A stretch of 64,000 nt of DNA. Origin: an uncultured Pelagibacteraceae bacterium (GTDB lineage Bacteria > Pseudomonadota > Alphaproteobacteria > Pelagibacterales > Pelagibacteraceae). How positions within the stretch are numbered: position 1 is the stretch's first letter; every line of letters starts with the position of its first letter. The stretch spans positions 1-64,000 of the forward strand of contig CACBKA010000004.1 in assembly GCA_902539745.1 (NCBI GenBank), read 5' to 3'. The position numbers were made by a program, and so were the translations under genes. Of this stretch, positions 18,980 through 29,273 are shown piece by piece. Under the pieces are notes generated by a model. The model searched no databases. It saw nothing but the letters and a program-made list of their open reading frames with translations, and was not told where the DNA came from.

Positions 18980-19636
18980 ATGAAACAGAAAAGTGTAGAA
19001 ATTTTTATTCCAGGACCAAGTGGTAGATTAGAAGGAAAATATTTTAAAAATTCAAAAAATAATTCTCCTGTAGCTATAATTTTACAGCCCCATCCACAAT
19101 ATGGAGGAACGATGAATAATAGAATCGTTCAGGAAACATATAACGTTTTTGTAAAAAACAATTTTTCTGTTTTGAGAATTAATTTTAGAGGTGTTGGTAA
19201 AAGTGAAGGTACATTTGATAATGGTCAAGGTGAACTTTCTGATGCCGCTGCTGCACTAGATTGGATTGAAAGAGAAAATCAAGATTATAGTCAGTGTTGG
19301 GTGTCAGGTTTTTCTTTTGGTTCTTTAATATGTATGCAGTTAATAATGAGAAGACCTGAGGTTAACAAATTTATAGCGATAGCGCCTCAGCCTAATGTAT
19401 ATGACTTTACATTTCTAGCTCCTTGCCCGGCTTCTGGACAAGTTGTTTATGGTGAAAAGGATGAATTAGTTTCAAGAGAAAGTATTAATGAATTGAACAA
19501 TAGACTGAAATCTCAAAAGGGTATTGAAGTTAATTTTTCAGAAATTAAAGGTGCAAATCATTTTTTTAAAGAAAAAGAGGAAGAATTAAAAAAAACTATA
19601 GACAAATATATTAAAGATAAAACAAAACTTATTTAA
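18980..19636 (+). CDS. Alpha/beta hydrolase family protein
   Basis: A 218-residue single-domain hydrolase. The oxyanion region is LQPHPQYGGTMNN, the strand/turn NFRGVGKSEG follows, and the nucleophile elbow WVSGFSFGS carries the Ser. Asp lies in VVYGEKDELV and His in GANHFFKEKE, completing the triad. The closest theme is the small alpha/beta hydrolases of the COG2945 type, whose substrates are unknown. The frame opens at a TTG at 18956 but the ATG at 18980 is the likelier start. It is divergent from iscR and its stop overlaps the anmK stop by eight bases. Confidence 0.85.
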   Translation: MKQKSVEIFIPGPSGRLEGKYFKNSKNNSPVAIILQPHPQYGGTMNNRIVQETYNVFVKNNFSVLRINFRGVGKSEGTFDNGQGELSDAAAALDWIERENQDYSQCWVSGFSFGSLICMQLIMRRPEVNKFIAIAPQPNVYDFTFLAPCPASGQVVYGEKDELVSRESINELNNRLKSQKGIEVNFSEIKGANHFFKEKEEELKKTIDKYIKDKTKLI

Positions 19637-20750
19637 ATTTAATTAAAGTTCCACCACTTGTTGGTGTAGAACATCCTGTTGTATCAGGAAAGGAAATTGG
19701 TTCATTAAGAATATTTCTTATTGCTAGGAAGGCAAATGCTTGGGACTCCACAAAATCACCATCTACACCATAATCATCTATAGGCTGGAGTATAATTTCT
19801 TTAAGAGACCTTTGTTTTATTCTATTTAACAGTGATTTGTTTTTTCTACCTCCACCACAAATTAAAACCCTAAAAAACTTTTGCTTAATATTTAATAATA
19901 GTGAGGATAAAGCAGCTCCAATAATTCTTCCGGTAAAGTCAGTTAATGTCGCTGACCCATCCTCAAGAGATAATCCTCTTGCAAAAGAAACATCAAAATC
20001 ATTTACATCAAGTGATAAAGTTTTTTTATTTGACCTGTTTGAATAAAGCTCCTGAGCTTGTTCAAGAATAATTTCATTGGTCTTTCCAACAGAAGCCAAA
20101 TGTCCATCCTCGTCAAATTTTTTATTAGAATTTTTTCTTATCCATGAATCGATCAAGCAGTTACCAGGTCCTATATCTCTACTAGTAAAATCATAAGGTA
20201 TATAATTACGTACAATTGTTATATTAGAGATGCCTCCAATATTTAGTACACATGATGGGACTTGAATCCGATTTTGTTTTAAAATTAATTGATGAAAAAT
20301 TGGTGTTAGGGGAGCTCCTTCGCCTCCATTTTTTATGTCATTTTCTCTAAAATTATAAACAATATTTTTTTTTGTAAGTTTTGATAATAAATTTCCGTCA
20401 CCAAGCTGGACAGAAATTTTTTCAGTTGCATTATGATAAATGGTTTGACCATGAAATCCTACAAGATCTAATTTATATTTTTTTGAAATTTCACTTACAA
20501 CCTCAACATGATACATTGTTATTTTTCTCTCTAAATTTTTAAGATCTTTTGTAAAATTTTTTAAGTCTTTTGTATTGTTAATTTTTTCTTTAATGGAGTG
20601 AATGTTTTCATAAATATCGTCTTGATATTTATAATACTTATTAAATAATACTTCATATTTTGATATCCCATCTGATTTGATTATTGATGCATCAATCCCA
20701 TCACCAGATGTACCACTCATTAAACCCAAAGATGTATATTCTTTGCTCAT
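19629..20750 (-). CDS. anmK: Anhydro-N-acetylmuramic acid kinase
   Basis: A 373-residue kinase of the ASKHA fold with the diagnostic GLMSGTSGDGIDAS at residues 8-21, GFHGQTIYH near 100, and IGGISNITIV near 170. It phosphorylates 1,6-anhydro-MurNAc released by cell-wall turnover to MurNAc-6-phosphate, part of peptidoglycan recycling. Its start is divergent from tyrS. Confidence 0.95.
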   Translation of the reverse strand: MSKEYTSLGLMSGTSGDGIDASIIKSDGISKYEVLFNKYYKYQDDIYENIHSIKEKINNTKDLKNFTKDLKNLERKITMYHVEVVSEISKKYKLDLVGFHGQTIYHNATEKISVQLGDGNLLSKLTKKNIVYNFRENDIKNGGEGAPLTPIFHQLILKQNRIQVPSCVLNIGGISNITIVRNYIPYDFTSRDIGPGNCLIDSWIRKNSNKKFDEDGHLASVGKTNEIILEQAQELYSNRSNKKTLSLDVNDFDVSFARGLSLEDGSATLTDFTGRIIGAALSSLLLNIKQKFFRVLICGGGRKNKSLLNRIKQRSLKEIILQPIDDYGVDGDFVESQAFAFLAIRNILNEPISFPDTTGCSTPTSGGTLIKFK

Positions 20751-20777
20751 ATTTATATTTATTTATAGTTATTTTAG

Positions 20778-20783
20778 TATAAT
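20778..20783 (+). promoter_or_regulatory. Likely -10 element for tyrS
   Basis: A perfect TATAAT lies 25 bases upstream of the tyrS ATG. The matching -35 region is weak, so only the -10 hexamer is called. Confidence 0.35.
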
Positions 20784-20807
20784 AGTAGGTTTAGCATATA
20801 AAATTCT

Positions 20808-22049
20808 ATGAAAAATAGCTTTTTATCTGAAATGAAGTCTCGTGGTTATCTAAATCAATGTACCGATTTAGAAAATCTTGAGAAAATTTCAAAAGATAAG
20901 TCAATTAAAGCTTACATTGGTTTTGATTGCACAGCACCTAGTTTACACGTTGGAAGCTTATTGCAAATAATGATTTTACGGCTTTTGCAGAGACATGGTC
21001 ATCAACCTATAGTACTTTTAGGTGGAGGAACCACACTAATCGGCGACCCATCTGGTAAAGATTCTACTAGAAAAATTTTAAAGCAAAAAGATATTAAAAA
21101 AAATATCTTAAGTATCAAAAAGCTTTTTGAAAAATTATTACCAGCTAGAAATAAGAAAATAAAACCCATTTTTGTAGATAATTACCAGTGGCTTTCTAAA
21201 CTAAAATATATTGATTTTTTAAGAGAAATAGGAAGGCACTTTACAATTAATAAAATGCTCTCTTTTGATAGTGTTAAACTTAGGTTGGACCGAGAACAGT
21301 CACTGAGTTATATGGAATTTAATTATATGATTTTACAGGCTTATGATTTTTATCAATTGTATAAGAAACATGATTGTATTTTACAAATGGGGGGTTCGGA
21401 TCAGTGGGGCAATATAGTTAGTGGTGTAGAGTTGATAAGAAGAATTTTGCAAAAAAACTCTTATGGATTAACAACTCCACTAATTACTTTATCATCAGGT
21501 GCTAAAATGGGAAAAACTGAAAAAGGCGCAGTATGGTTAGATCAGAAAATGTTCTCGCCATACAACTATTGGCAGTTCTGGCGAAATACTTCAGATAATG
21601 ATGTAAAAAAGTTCCTGAATTATTTCACTGAAATCGGGATTAATGAATTATCTAAAAAAATTGAAAATGAAAAAAATATTAATAATCTTAAAATACTTTT
21701 AGCAAATGAAGCAACAACTATTATGCACGGCGCAAAAGCTGCTAAAGATTGTGCTGACACAGCAAAAGAAACTTTTGTTATGGGAGGTTTGGGTAAAAAT
21801 ATTCCTGTGAAAACAATTAGTAAGGAGAAATTATCAAAAGGAATAAATATTATAGAATTAATTTTTCAAAATGGTTTAGTGAACTCAAAAAGTGAGGTGA
21901 GAAGAGTATTAAAAAATAATGGAATTAGAGTAAATGATATCGTAATAAGTGATGAAAAAAAAATAATAAATATGGAAAACGTATCAAAAGATAACTCTAT
22001 CAAACTATCAGTAGGTAAGAAAAATCATTTAAAAGTAAAAATTATCTAG
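20808..22049 (+). CDS. tyrS: Tyrosyl-tRNA synthetase
   Basis: A 413-residue class I synthetase: an AYIGFDCTAPSLHVGSL start with the HIGH-like LHVG, GGGTTLIGDPSGK, the tyrosine pocket YMILQAYDFY and MGGSDQWGN, and the KMSKS-like KMGKT near residue 225. A C-terminal S4 RNA-binding domain follows (NSKSEVRRVLKNNGIRVND). It charges tRNA-Tyr. Its last eight bases overlap the end of the opposing AsmA-like gene. Confidence 0.97.
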   Translation: MKNSFLSEMKSRGYLNQCTDLENLEKISKDKSIKAYIGFDCTAPSLHVGSLLQIMILRLLQRHGHQPIVLLGGGTTLIGDPSGKDSTRKILKQKDIKKNILSIKKLFEKLLPARNKKIKPIFVDNYQWLSKLKYIDFLREIGRHFTINKMLSFDSVKLRLDREQSLSYMEFNYMILQAYDFYQLYKKHDCILQMGGSDQWGNIVSGVELIRRILQKNSYGLTTPLITLSSGAKMGKTEKGAVWLDQKMFSPYNYWQFWRNTSDNDVKKFLNYFTEIGINELSKKIENEKNINNLKILLANEATTIMHGAKAAKDCADTAKETFVMGGLGKNIPVKTISKEKLSKGINIIELIFQNGLVNSKSEVRRVLKNNGIRVNDIVISDEKKIINMENVSKDNSIKLSVGKKNHLKVKII

Positions 22050-23862
22050 ACTCCTTTTTTTTATATTCTTCAAGCGTACGAGTTATAAATCTTGGAGTTA
22101 AAGTTTTTACAGGATTTACAGTAGTTTTTAAATTATTTGTTGGACCTTTTATTTTAAAACTGACACCAAAAAGACCATCACCAGTTTTTTTTCCAATTAG
22201 AATATCTCCAAGAATAGGAATTTTTGATACTAAAGAATTTAAAGTTTTTGCAGGTATCAGTGTCCCACGCAAACTCAAAATATTCTTTCTCTTATCGAAA
22301 TAACCTTCGACTAAAACTGAAATTGAAGGGCCAATTAAAAAGATTTCTTTTATATCCATCCATCCATTTTCTATTTGATAAACTATAGATAACTTATCAA
22401 AAGATATTCCCTCTCCTTTTAATGCGTCTGTTAAGCCCCTCAAATCTGCAAGGCTTAACAATTTTGCAAAACCAGGTGCTTGGTTGAGTTTGAAATTTTC
22501 AATTTCTAGGTTCGATGAGTTTTTATTTTTATTAGTTTTTGATGTAAAAAATAAATTTCCTCCTTCTAAACCTTCAAAAAATTCATAACCATTAACTAAA
22601 GGTTTTGCCTCATCAGAGTAAATTTCTAATACGCTACTATTTGTTTTTTTTTCTTTTTTAAGAGATATATCCAAAAATCTATCATTACTAAATTCACTTT
22701 TAGCACTAATTTTCTCCAGACTCCCTTTTTTAATTAGACCTACAAGTCTAAAATTATTTAGGGGTATGTCGGTACTAGTCATTACCTCATTAAAATCAAT
22801 TTCTATATTTTTTGTGATTTTTTTTAAAAAATTATTTTTGTTCTCATTGCTATCTATTTCTTCTAGTAAAATAGACGCATCAAAGACACTTCCTTTAATT
22901 TTAATATTCTTTTTATTTTCAATTATAAAATTATTATTTACCTTATTATTATCTGAAGTTTTGACTTTAATTTTCTTAAAATCTTTTAGTTCCAATTTTT
23001 CATTCAAAGAAACATTGTCTATTTGAAAAAAATTTTCAGAGTCTTTTAAAATTAAATTTCTTATTTTAATATTAATGTTTTTATTGATTTCTAAATTAGT
23101 GTTAAGAAAAAAAACATCTCCTTTTTTAAATTTTTTTTTAATAATTGGTATTTTTTCATGATCATTTTTAATCAAAACCTTTGATTTCCCCTTTAAAAAT
23201 TTTGAATTTTTTTTGTTTAAAATATTAAATACCCCGTTTTGCAAACGAATATTTTTGTAATCAAAATCTAAACCATTAATTTCTATTTCATTATCTTTAA
23301 ATAAAAAATTTGAATTTAAAGAAGATATTTTATTTTCTAAATTTATTTTAAAAATTGCGTTTTTTATATTTCCAGAAATAATTAAATCTTTAATTTTGTA
23401 TTTCTCATCAAAATTAAATGAAGATTTTAATTTTACTTTTGCCTTTTCTATCTTTTTTAAATTACTTTTAATTAATTTATTTGTTAATAAATTAGATATT
23501 TGTGGTTTAAATAAATCAATATCAAGATAATTTGTTTCTAACTCTACATCTCTAATTCCAACCTCATTTTTTATCAAAAGAACAAAATCTAGATTTGCTT
23601 TTAATGATTTTATAGGAATTTCAATAGATTTATATTCAATTTTAGGATCAATAAATTTTACTAGTAAATTAATTTTTTTAATGTCCAAAAGAAAAGATGT
23701 TTTTTTAAAATCAAGATTTATTATTTTTTGATTTTTTTCAATCTCTGATTTTATAATCTTATTAAATCTATCGGTTTGATATCCATAAAAAGATAGGTAA
23801 AGAATCAAAATTGAAATTGTAAATAAAATTAATAAAGTTAAGGATATTAAAAATTTTTTCAT
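22042..23862 (-). CDS. AsmA-like / DUF3971 envelope protein
   Basis: The 606-residue protein has one N-terminal membrane anchor (about residues 4-26) and a long, repetitive beta-rich body with many short Asn/Lys-rich strands. The C-terminal segment (LADLRGLTDALKGEGI, PSISVLVEGYFDKRKN, LRGTLIPAKTLNSLVSKIP, KGPTNNLKTTVNPVKTLTP) matches AsmA-like C-terminal domains of the YhdP/TamB-like group, which are thought to bridge inner and outer membranes and help move lipids. Exact family placement would need a profile search. Confidence 0.8.
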   Translation of the reverse strand: MKKFLISLTLLILFTISILILYLSFYGYQTDRFNKIIKSEIEKNQKIINLDFKKTSFLLDIKKINLLVKFIDPKIEYKSIEIPIKSLKANLDFVLLIKNEVGIRDVELETNYLDIDLFKPQISNLLTNKLIKSNLKKIEKAKVKLKSSFNFDEKYKIKDLIISGNIKNAIFKINLENKISSLNSNFLFKDNEIEINGLDFDYKNIRLQNGVFNILNKKNSKFLKGKSKVLIKNDHEKIPIIKKKFKKGDVFFLNTNLEINKNINIKIRNLILKDSENFFQIDNVSLNEKLELKDFKKIKVKTSDNNKVNNNFIIENKKNIKIKGSVFDASILLEEIDSNENKNNFLKKITKNIEIDFNEVMTSTDIPLNNFRLVGLIKKGSLEKISAKSEFSNDRFLDISLKKEKKTNSSVLEIYSDEAKPLVNGYEFFEGLEGGNLFFTSKTNKNKNSSNLEIENFKLNQAPGFAKLLSLADLRGLTDALKGEGISFDKLSIVYQIENGWMDIKEIFLIGPSISVLVEGYFDKRKNILSLRGTLIPAKTLNSLVSKIPILGDILIGKKTGDGLFGVSFKIKGPTNNLKTTVNPVKTLTPRFITRTLEEYKKKESR

Positions 23863-23864
23863 AT

Positions 23865-24957
23865 TTATTTTTGTTCAAAAATTCCTGCTTCAATAAATTT
23901 ATCAATATTTCCATTTAATACCCCATCTGGATTTGTATCCTCTATTTTGTATCTGAGGTCTTTAACCAACCTGTAAGGTTGTAAAACATATGATCTAATT
24001 TGATGTCCCCAGCCAATTTCTGTTTTTGAGTCTATTTGACTTTGACTTTTTTCTTCTCTTTTTTGCAATTCGTGCTCGTAAAGTCTTGCCTTGAGCATTT
24101 TGAAACATGTTTCCTTATTTTTGTGTTGAGATCTTTCGTTTTGACATTGAACAACAATTTTAGTTGGTAAGTGAGTAATTCTTACAGCGCTATCTGTTGT
24201 ATTTACATGTTGTCCGCCCGCTCCACTTGATCGATATGTATCAACTCTTAAATCTTTTTCGTCAATAACAATATCGATTGAATCATCGACTGAAGGGTAA
24301 ACCCATATACTTGCAAAACTTGTGTGCCTTCTAGCACCTGAGTCAAATGGAGATATTCTTACTAAACGATGTACACCTGACTCTTTTTTCATCATGCCGT
24401 ATAAATTTTCTCCGTTAACTTTAAGCGTTGAAGATTTGATGCCAGCCTCTTCTCCCTTGTGCTCACTAATCATTTGATAGCCAAAACCCTTTTTATCAAA
24501 CCATTTTAGGTACATTCTTCTTAACATATCGGCCCAATCTTGGCTTTCTGTTCCACCGGCTCCAGCATGAATCTCAATGTAAATATCTAAATTATCATTT
24601 TCTCCAGATAGGAAACATTTTGTCTCATACGTTTTAATTTCTTTAAAAGTGTTTGAAATTTTTTTTTCGCAATCTTTTAGTATTTCTAAATTTTCTTCCT
24701 CTGATGCAAGCTTATTCAAATCCTTTAGATTGTTTAAATCGTTTACTGTATTTTTATAAAAATTAAAAATTCCTTCGAGAAAATTTTTTTCTTTTGTTAT
24801 TTTTTTTGATTTATTTGCGTCTTTCCAAAAATCTTTTTTTGCTATTTCTTGATCTAGAATACCAATCCTGTCCTCAACGTTTTTTTTATCAAAGATACCC
24901 CCTAATATTTTTTAAGGACTTTTCAGACAAATTCATTTTTTTATAAAAATCACTCAT
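23865..24957 (-). CDS. prfB: Peptide chain release factor 2, with programmed +1 frameshift
   Basis: Translation starts at the ATG at 24957, reads 22 codons (ending RGYL), meets an in-frame TGA at 24891-24889, and continues by +1 shift from 24890 as DKKNVEDRIGILDQE. The spliced product is about 363 residues, close to the usual RF2 length. It carries ISPFDSGARRHTSFAS with the SPF anticodon-like tripeptide and SSGAGGQHVN with the GGQ motif. Its ATG overlaps the PBP1A stop by one base (TAATG). A reading of the 3' frame alone would give only 284 residues with a missing N-terminal domain. Confidence 0.95.
24889..24903 (-). promoter_or_regulatory. Programmed +1 frameshift site of prfB
   Basis: The minus strand reads AGG GGG TAT CTT TGA: an internal Shine-Dalgarno-like AGGGGG, a three-base spacer, then the slippery CTT followed by stop TGA. 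This is the canonical RF2 autoregulation site: when RF2 is scarce the ribosome slips to CTT-GAT and makes full-length RF2. Confidence 0.95.
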
Positions 24958-27305
24958 TAATAGAATCTCCTAAATTTGATAAATTTATCATAGTTTTGCC
25001 CAATACTTAAATTTTTTGAATTAATTTCTTCTATAGTTTTTTCTTTGAAAGCTTCAATGATTGCTTTTTTATCACCAAAATTGGTGTTTTTACCATTTTT
25101 ATAATTGACTGGGAAAAAATAAATATCTTGAGGAGTTTTAAAAGGTTTCATGTCTTCTTTATAAACTGCCCTCTCAATGAAGTCTTTAAAAATCGGTAAA
25201 GCTGCTTTTGATCCAGTTTCAAATTTTCCTAAACTTTTTGGCTCATCGTATCCTATATATACTCCTATCGCTAAGTCTGATGTAAAACCAATGAACCATG
25301 CATCAAAGTTATTATTTGTAGTTCCGGTTTTACCAGCAATCGGAACGTTTAAGGGTTTTAATTTTTTTCCTGTTCCTCTTTTAACTACACCCTCAAGAAT
25401 TGAAGTCATTTGGTAAGCTGTTTCTGCAGAAATAACTTGTTTATTATCCTCTAAAATATTTGGTACAAATTCTTCATCAAATTTTAATATTTCGCAACCA
25501 ACGCACTTTCTTTTATCAAAATTAAAAATAGTTTTACCTCTTCTATCTTGAATACGTGTAATTAAATGAGGACTTATTTTTTTCCCACCATTAACAAAAG
25601 TACAATAAGCATTTGTTATTTTTAAAAGAGTAGTCTCATTAGAACCTAGAGATACAGACAAAAGTTCTGGTACGTTATCATAAACACCTAAATCTCTTGA
25701 AATTTTAGAAATTTTCTCAAAACCTAATTTTTGAGCAATCCTTACTGTCATTAAATTTCTAGATTTTTCTACACCCATTCTAAGTGTGGATGGCCCATAA
25801 AATTTTTTTCCATAGTTTTGTGGTTTCCATTTTTTTAAACCTTCACCTTGTTTACTTATAAAAGGTGCATCTAATATTAATGAATTAGGTAAAAAACCAT
25901 TTTCTAAAGCCGCTGCATATACAATTGGTTTGAAAGCAGATCCTGGTTGTCTTTTGGCTTGTGTTGCTCTATTAAACTCGCTTGATATATAACTATAACC
26001 CCCAACTAGAGCTTTTACTTTTCCATTAAAAGGATCCATAACAACTATTGCTCCATTTACTTTTGGAAGTTGCTTTAATGACCAGATATTATTAGATTTT
26101 AATTGAACAAAAATTAAATCTCCCTGTTCCAATAATTCATTGAAATTTTTTTTTCCTGTCCACTTCAAATTATTAAAAAGAATTTTACCTGTTAAGTTAT
26201 TATCTAAAATTCTTATTTCAGAAAATTCATTTTCTACTTTTGTCACTTCAGCAATTTTCCAATTTAAGGTCTTGTCGATCTTTATGTTTTTAATTTTCTT
26301 TTGCCAATTTTTATTAAAATTTTTATTTGTGATAGGACCTCTCCATCCTCTTCGCCTATCATAGGACTCAATTCCAGATCTTAATGCTTCTAGAGCAGCT
26401 ACCTGATATTTTCCGTTTAAGGGTGTACTAATTGATAATCCCTCAGAGTATACTTTTTCGAAACCGTATTCTGTGCTTATTATTCTTCTTATCTCCTCTG
26501 TATAAGATTGCGCTTCTTTTACCAGAATAACTTTCTTCTTTTTAAGATTAATATCACTATTTTTAAAAACTTTTAATTCCTTATTTGATATGTAACCATT
26601 TTCTTCAAGATTTTTTAAAACTAAATCTCTTCTTATTTTTGCTAATTTTTTATTTTTATAAGGGTTGTACTTGCTTGGAGCCTTAGGAAGTGCTGCTAAA
26701 AGTGCGGCTTCTTTATAGTTTAATTCTTTTACCGATTTATCAAAATATTCAAGACTTGCAGATGCTACTCCGTAAGTGCCCTGTCCTAAATAAATTTCAT
26801 TTAAGTAAAGTTCCAGTATTCTTTTTTTGGAATATGACTTCTCAATTCTAAAGGCCAAGATTGCTTCTTTTATTTTCCTTCTTAATGAAACTTCGCTAGT
26901 TAGTAGAAAATTCTTAGCAACTTGCTGAGTGATAGTTGAAGCCCCCTCTAGTCTTTTACCTTGTATAATATTTTCAATATTTTTAATTAACGCTCGTGTT
27001 ATACCTTTAGCATCTACACCTGGATGTGCGAAAAAATTTTTATCCTCTGCAGATAAAAATGAATTTATTACTACGTCAGGAATAGATTCTATTGGTATAA
27101 AAAGCCTTTTTTGGATTGCATATTCTGCTATTAGCTCACCTGAATCTCCATAAACCCGGCTTGAAACAGGAGGTTCGTAATTTGCTAATTTTTTGTAGTC
27201 TGGTAATCCTGATGAAAAATACCAAAATGCTGAAAAAATCATGAAAATAGAAAATAGAAAAAACGCTGTAATAATTTTTGCTAAATGGTTAAAGGTTTTT
27301 TTCAT
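24957..27305 (-). CDS. mrcA: Penicillin-binding protein 1A (bifunctional peptidoglycan synthase)
   Basis: A 782-residue class A PBP. A membrane anchor spans about residues 12-32. The GT51 glycosyltransferase domain has catalytic Glu in SAEDKNFFAHPGVD and EGASTITQQVAKN. An OB-like insert lies around residues 310-400. The transpeptidase carries SxxK in PGSAFKPIVYA, an SRN motif, and KTGTTNNNFDAW. It polymerises and crosslinks peptidoglycan in the periplasm. All catalytic motifs are intact. Confidence 0.97.
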   Translation of the reverse strand: MKKTFNHLAKIITAFFLFSIFMIFSAFWYFSSGLPDYKKLANYEPPVSSRVYGDSGELIAEYAIQKRLFIPIESIPDVVINSFLSAEDKNFFAHPGVDAKGITRALIKNIENIIQGKRLEGASTITQQVAKNFLLTSEVSLRRKIKEAILAFRIEKSYSKKRILELYLNEIYLGQGTYGVASASLEYFDKSVKELNYKEAALLAALPKAPSKYNPYKNKKLAKIRRDLVLKNLEENGYISNKELKVFKNSDINLKKKKVILVKEAQSYTEEIRRIISTEYGFEKVYSEGLSISTPLNGKYQVAALEALRSGIESYDRRRGWRGPITNKNFNKNWQKKIKNIKIDKTLNWKIAEVTKVENEFSEIRILDNNLTGKILFNNLKWTGKKNFNELLEQGDLIFVQLKSNNIWSLKQLPKVNGAIVVMDPFNGKVKALVGGYSYISSEFNRATQAKRQPGSAFKPIVYAAALENGFLPNSLILDAPFISKQGEGLKKWKPQNYGKKFYGPSTLRMGVEKSRNLMTVRIAQKLGFEKISKISRDLGVYDNVPELLSVSLGSNETTLLKITNAYCTFVNGGKKISPHLITRIQDRRGKTIFNFDKRKCVGCEILKFDEEFVPNILEDNKQVISAETAYQMTSILEGVVKRGTGKKLKPLNVPIAGKTGTTNNNFDAWFIGFTSDLAIGVYIGYDEPKSLGKFETGSKAALPIFKDFIERAVYKEDMKPFKTPQDIYFFPVNYKNGKNTNFGDKKAIIEAFKEKTIEEINSKNLSIGQNYDKFIKFRRFY

Positions 27306-27470
27306 AATTTAAAGATTTATAATATCTCCTTAATTTTGGCTATCTTAAGGCATATTTAATTATAGAAAAACTGTATTTTTCCTTAAAAAAAATGTATATT
27401 AAAAATTGTTGTATAACAAAAAAATGAATAAAAAAATTTCAAACAATTTTATGAACGGATTTAATTTACT

Positions 27471-29273
27471 ATGGAAAAGAATTTATATATTGATGCTTCG
27501 CATCCAGAAGAAACTAGAGTTGTGCTTAAATCAAAATCTCATATCGAAGAATATGAGTATGAAAACAAAAATAGTTTAAATCAAAAGAGTAATATCTATT
27601 TAGGAAAAATTAGTAGGGTTGAGCCTTCACTTCAAGCTGCATTTGTAAACTATGGTAGAGAAAGACATGGTTTTTTAGCCTTTAATGATATTCAGTCAGA
27701 TTACTATCAAATACCAACTGAAGATAAAGAAGTTTTAAAAAAAGCTGAAGAAAAAATTAGAGAAGATCTTAAAGAAGAAAGCCAAGATACAGAGACAAAA
27801 ATAAAAAACACATCAGAGGAGGAAATAAATGTAAATTCTTCAAGTAATACTAATCAAGAGAATAAAATAACAAGTACTGAGAATATTGAAAAAACAAGAG
27901 AAAAACTTAAAAATAGGTATGGGGTAAGAAAGTATAGAATACAAGAAGTAATAAAGCCTGGGCAAGTAATACTAATACAAGTAAATAAAGAAGAGAGAGG
28001 TCAAAAAGGTGCTGCGTTAACTACATTTATTTCTTTAGCAGGGAAATATATTGTTTTGATGCCAAATACTGCAAAAGGTGGTGGAATTTCAAGAAAAATT
28101 ATAAATCATGATGATAGAAATCAAATAAGAAAAATGCTTAAGGAAATTGAAATTCCAAAAAGCATGGGTCTAATTGTAAGAACTGCTGGATCAAGAAAAA
28201 GCAAAAAAGAAATTCAAAACGACTTACAAAATACAATAGGAATATGGGAGACAATTAAGGAAAAAGCTATTAAATCTACAGCACCTATTTTAATTCATGA
28301 AGAGGGGGACGTTATTAAGAGAGCGCTCAGGGATATTTATGATAACGATACAAAATATGTTCATGTAGAAGGAAACGAGGGCTACCAAAAAGCAAAACTA
28401 TTTATGAAACAACTCATGCCTAGAAATTCAAAAATGGTTAAAAAATATAAAGGAAAAATTCCTCTTTTCCATAGTGAGAATATTGAAAAGGAGTTAAATA
28501 AAATATTCGAACCCGTTGTAAGATTAAAATCAGGAGGATACCTTGTCATAAATCCGACCGAGGCTTTAGTTGCTATTGACGTAAACTCAGGTCAATCAAC
28601 AAAGGAATTAAATATTGAAAAAACTGCATTAAATACGAACGTAGAAGCAGCCGAAGAAGTAGCGAGACAAATTAAAATTAGAGATTTATCAGGTCTAATC
28701 GTAATAGATTTTATTGATATGCTTAATTACCATAATAGAAGAATTGTAGAAAGAAAAATAAGAGATAAATTAAAGACTGATAGAGCAAGAATCCAAACTG
28801 GACGAATTAGTAATTTCGGCTTGATGGAAATGACTCGTCAAAGATTAAGAGAAAGTTTTATTAAATGGGAAACAAATCTTTCATTAGAGTCTTTTGGTCT
28901 TAAAATTATTAAAAAAATTGAAATGTTAGCTTTTTCAAAGAAGACAAAGATTGCTATGGCTTATGTACCGGATAAAGTGGCAATATATTTAAATTCTGAG
29001 TTAAAAAAAGAATTATCATTCTTTGAGAAAAAATATAAATTTAAAATTAATATAATGGCCGATAATAACTTAATTATCCCAGAATACAGGATGCATCTTT
29101 TAAACAAAAATAAAAAAATAATTGAAAAAATCGAAAGTGTCAAAAATTTAAAAGATCTTAATGGAAAAAAAGATAACAAAATTAAAACTTTACCATCAGC
29201 AAATGAAAAGAAAAAGAAACAGGTTGTTGGAAGAATTTTGTGGGTTAGAAAAAAAAGAAGGAAATCAAATTAA
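27471..29273 (+). CDS. rne: Ribonuclease E/G, cysteine-free
   Basis: A 600-residue RNase E/G catalytic-type protein. The S1 domain ([22 protein letters not shown]) is split by a Glu/Asn/Ser-rich insert at about residues 85-145, and the DNase-I-like catalytic core has Asp in VAIDVNSG and IDFIDM. After [11 protein letters not shown] the usual CPxC zinc-link is missing, and the protein has no cysteine at all. The long scaffold tail of E. coli RNase E is also absent; the C-terminus is a short basic tail. It starts mRNA decay and rRNA processing. It converges on thiG with a nine-base overlap. Confidence 0.93.
   Translation: MEKNLYIDASHPEETRVVLKSKSHIEEYEYENKNSLNQKSNIYLGKISRVEPSLQAAFVNYGRERHGFLAFNDIQSDYYQIPTEDKEVLKKAEEKIREDLKEESQDTETKIKNTSEEEINVNSSSNTNQENKITSTENIEKTREKLKNRYGVRKYRIQEVIKPGQVILIQVNKEERGQKGAALTTFISLAGKYIVLMPNTAKGGGISRKIINHDDRNQIRKMLKEIEIPKSMGLIVRTAGSRKSKKEIQNDLQNTIGIWETIKEKAIKSTAPILIHEEGDVIKRALRDIYDNDTKYVHVEGNEGYQKAKLFMKQLMPRNSKMVKKYKGKIPLFHSENIEKELNKIFEPVVRLKSGGYLVINPTEALVAIDVNSGQSTKELNIEKTALNTNVEAAEEVARQIKIRDLSGLIVIDFIDMLNYHNRRIVERKIRDKLKTDRARIQTGRISNFGLMEMTRQRLRESFIKWETNLSLESFGLKIIKKIEMLAFSKKTKIAMAYVPDKVAIYLNSELKKELSFFEKKYKFKINIMADNNLIIPEYRMHLLNKNKKIIEKIESVKNLKDLNGKKDNKIKTLPSANEKKKKQVVGRILWVRKKRRKSN

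Noticed and set aside
27424-27576. Small upstream frame overlapping the rne start
   Set aside because: It begins at an ATG in the leader but runs into rne in another frame with random-looking sequence; no support for translation.
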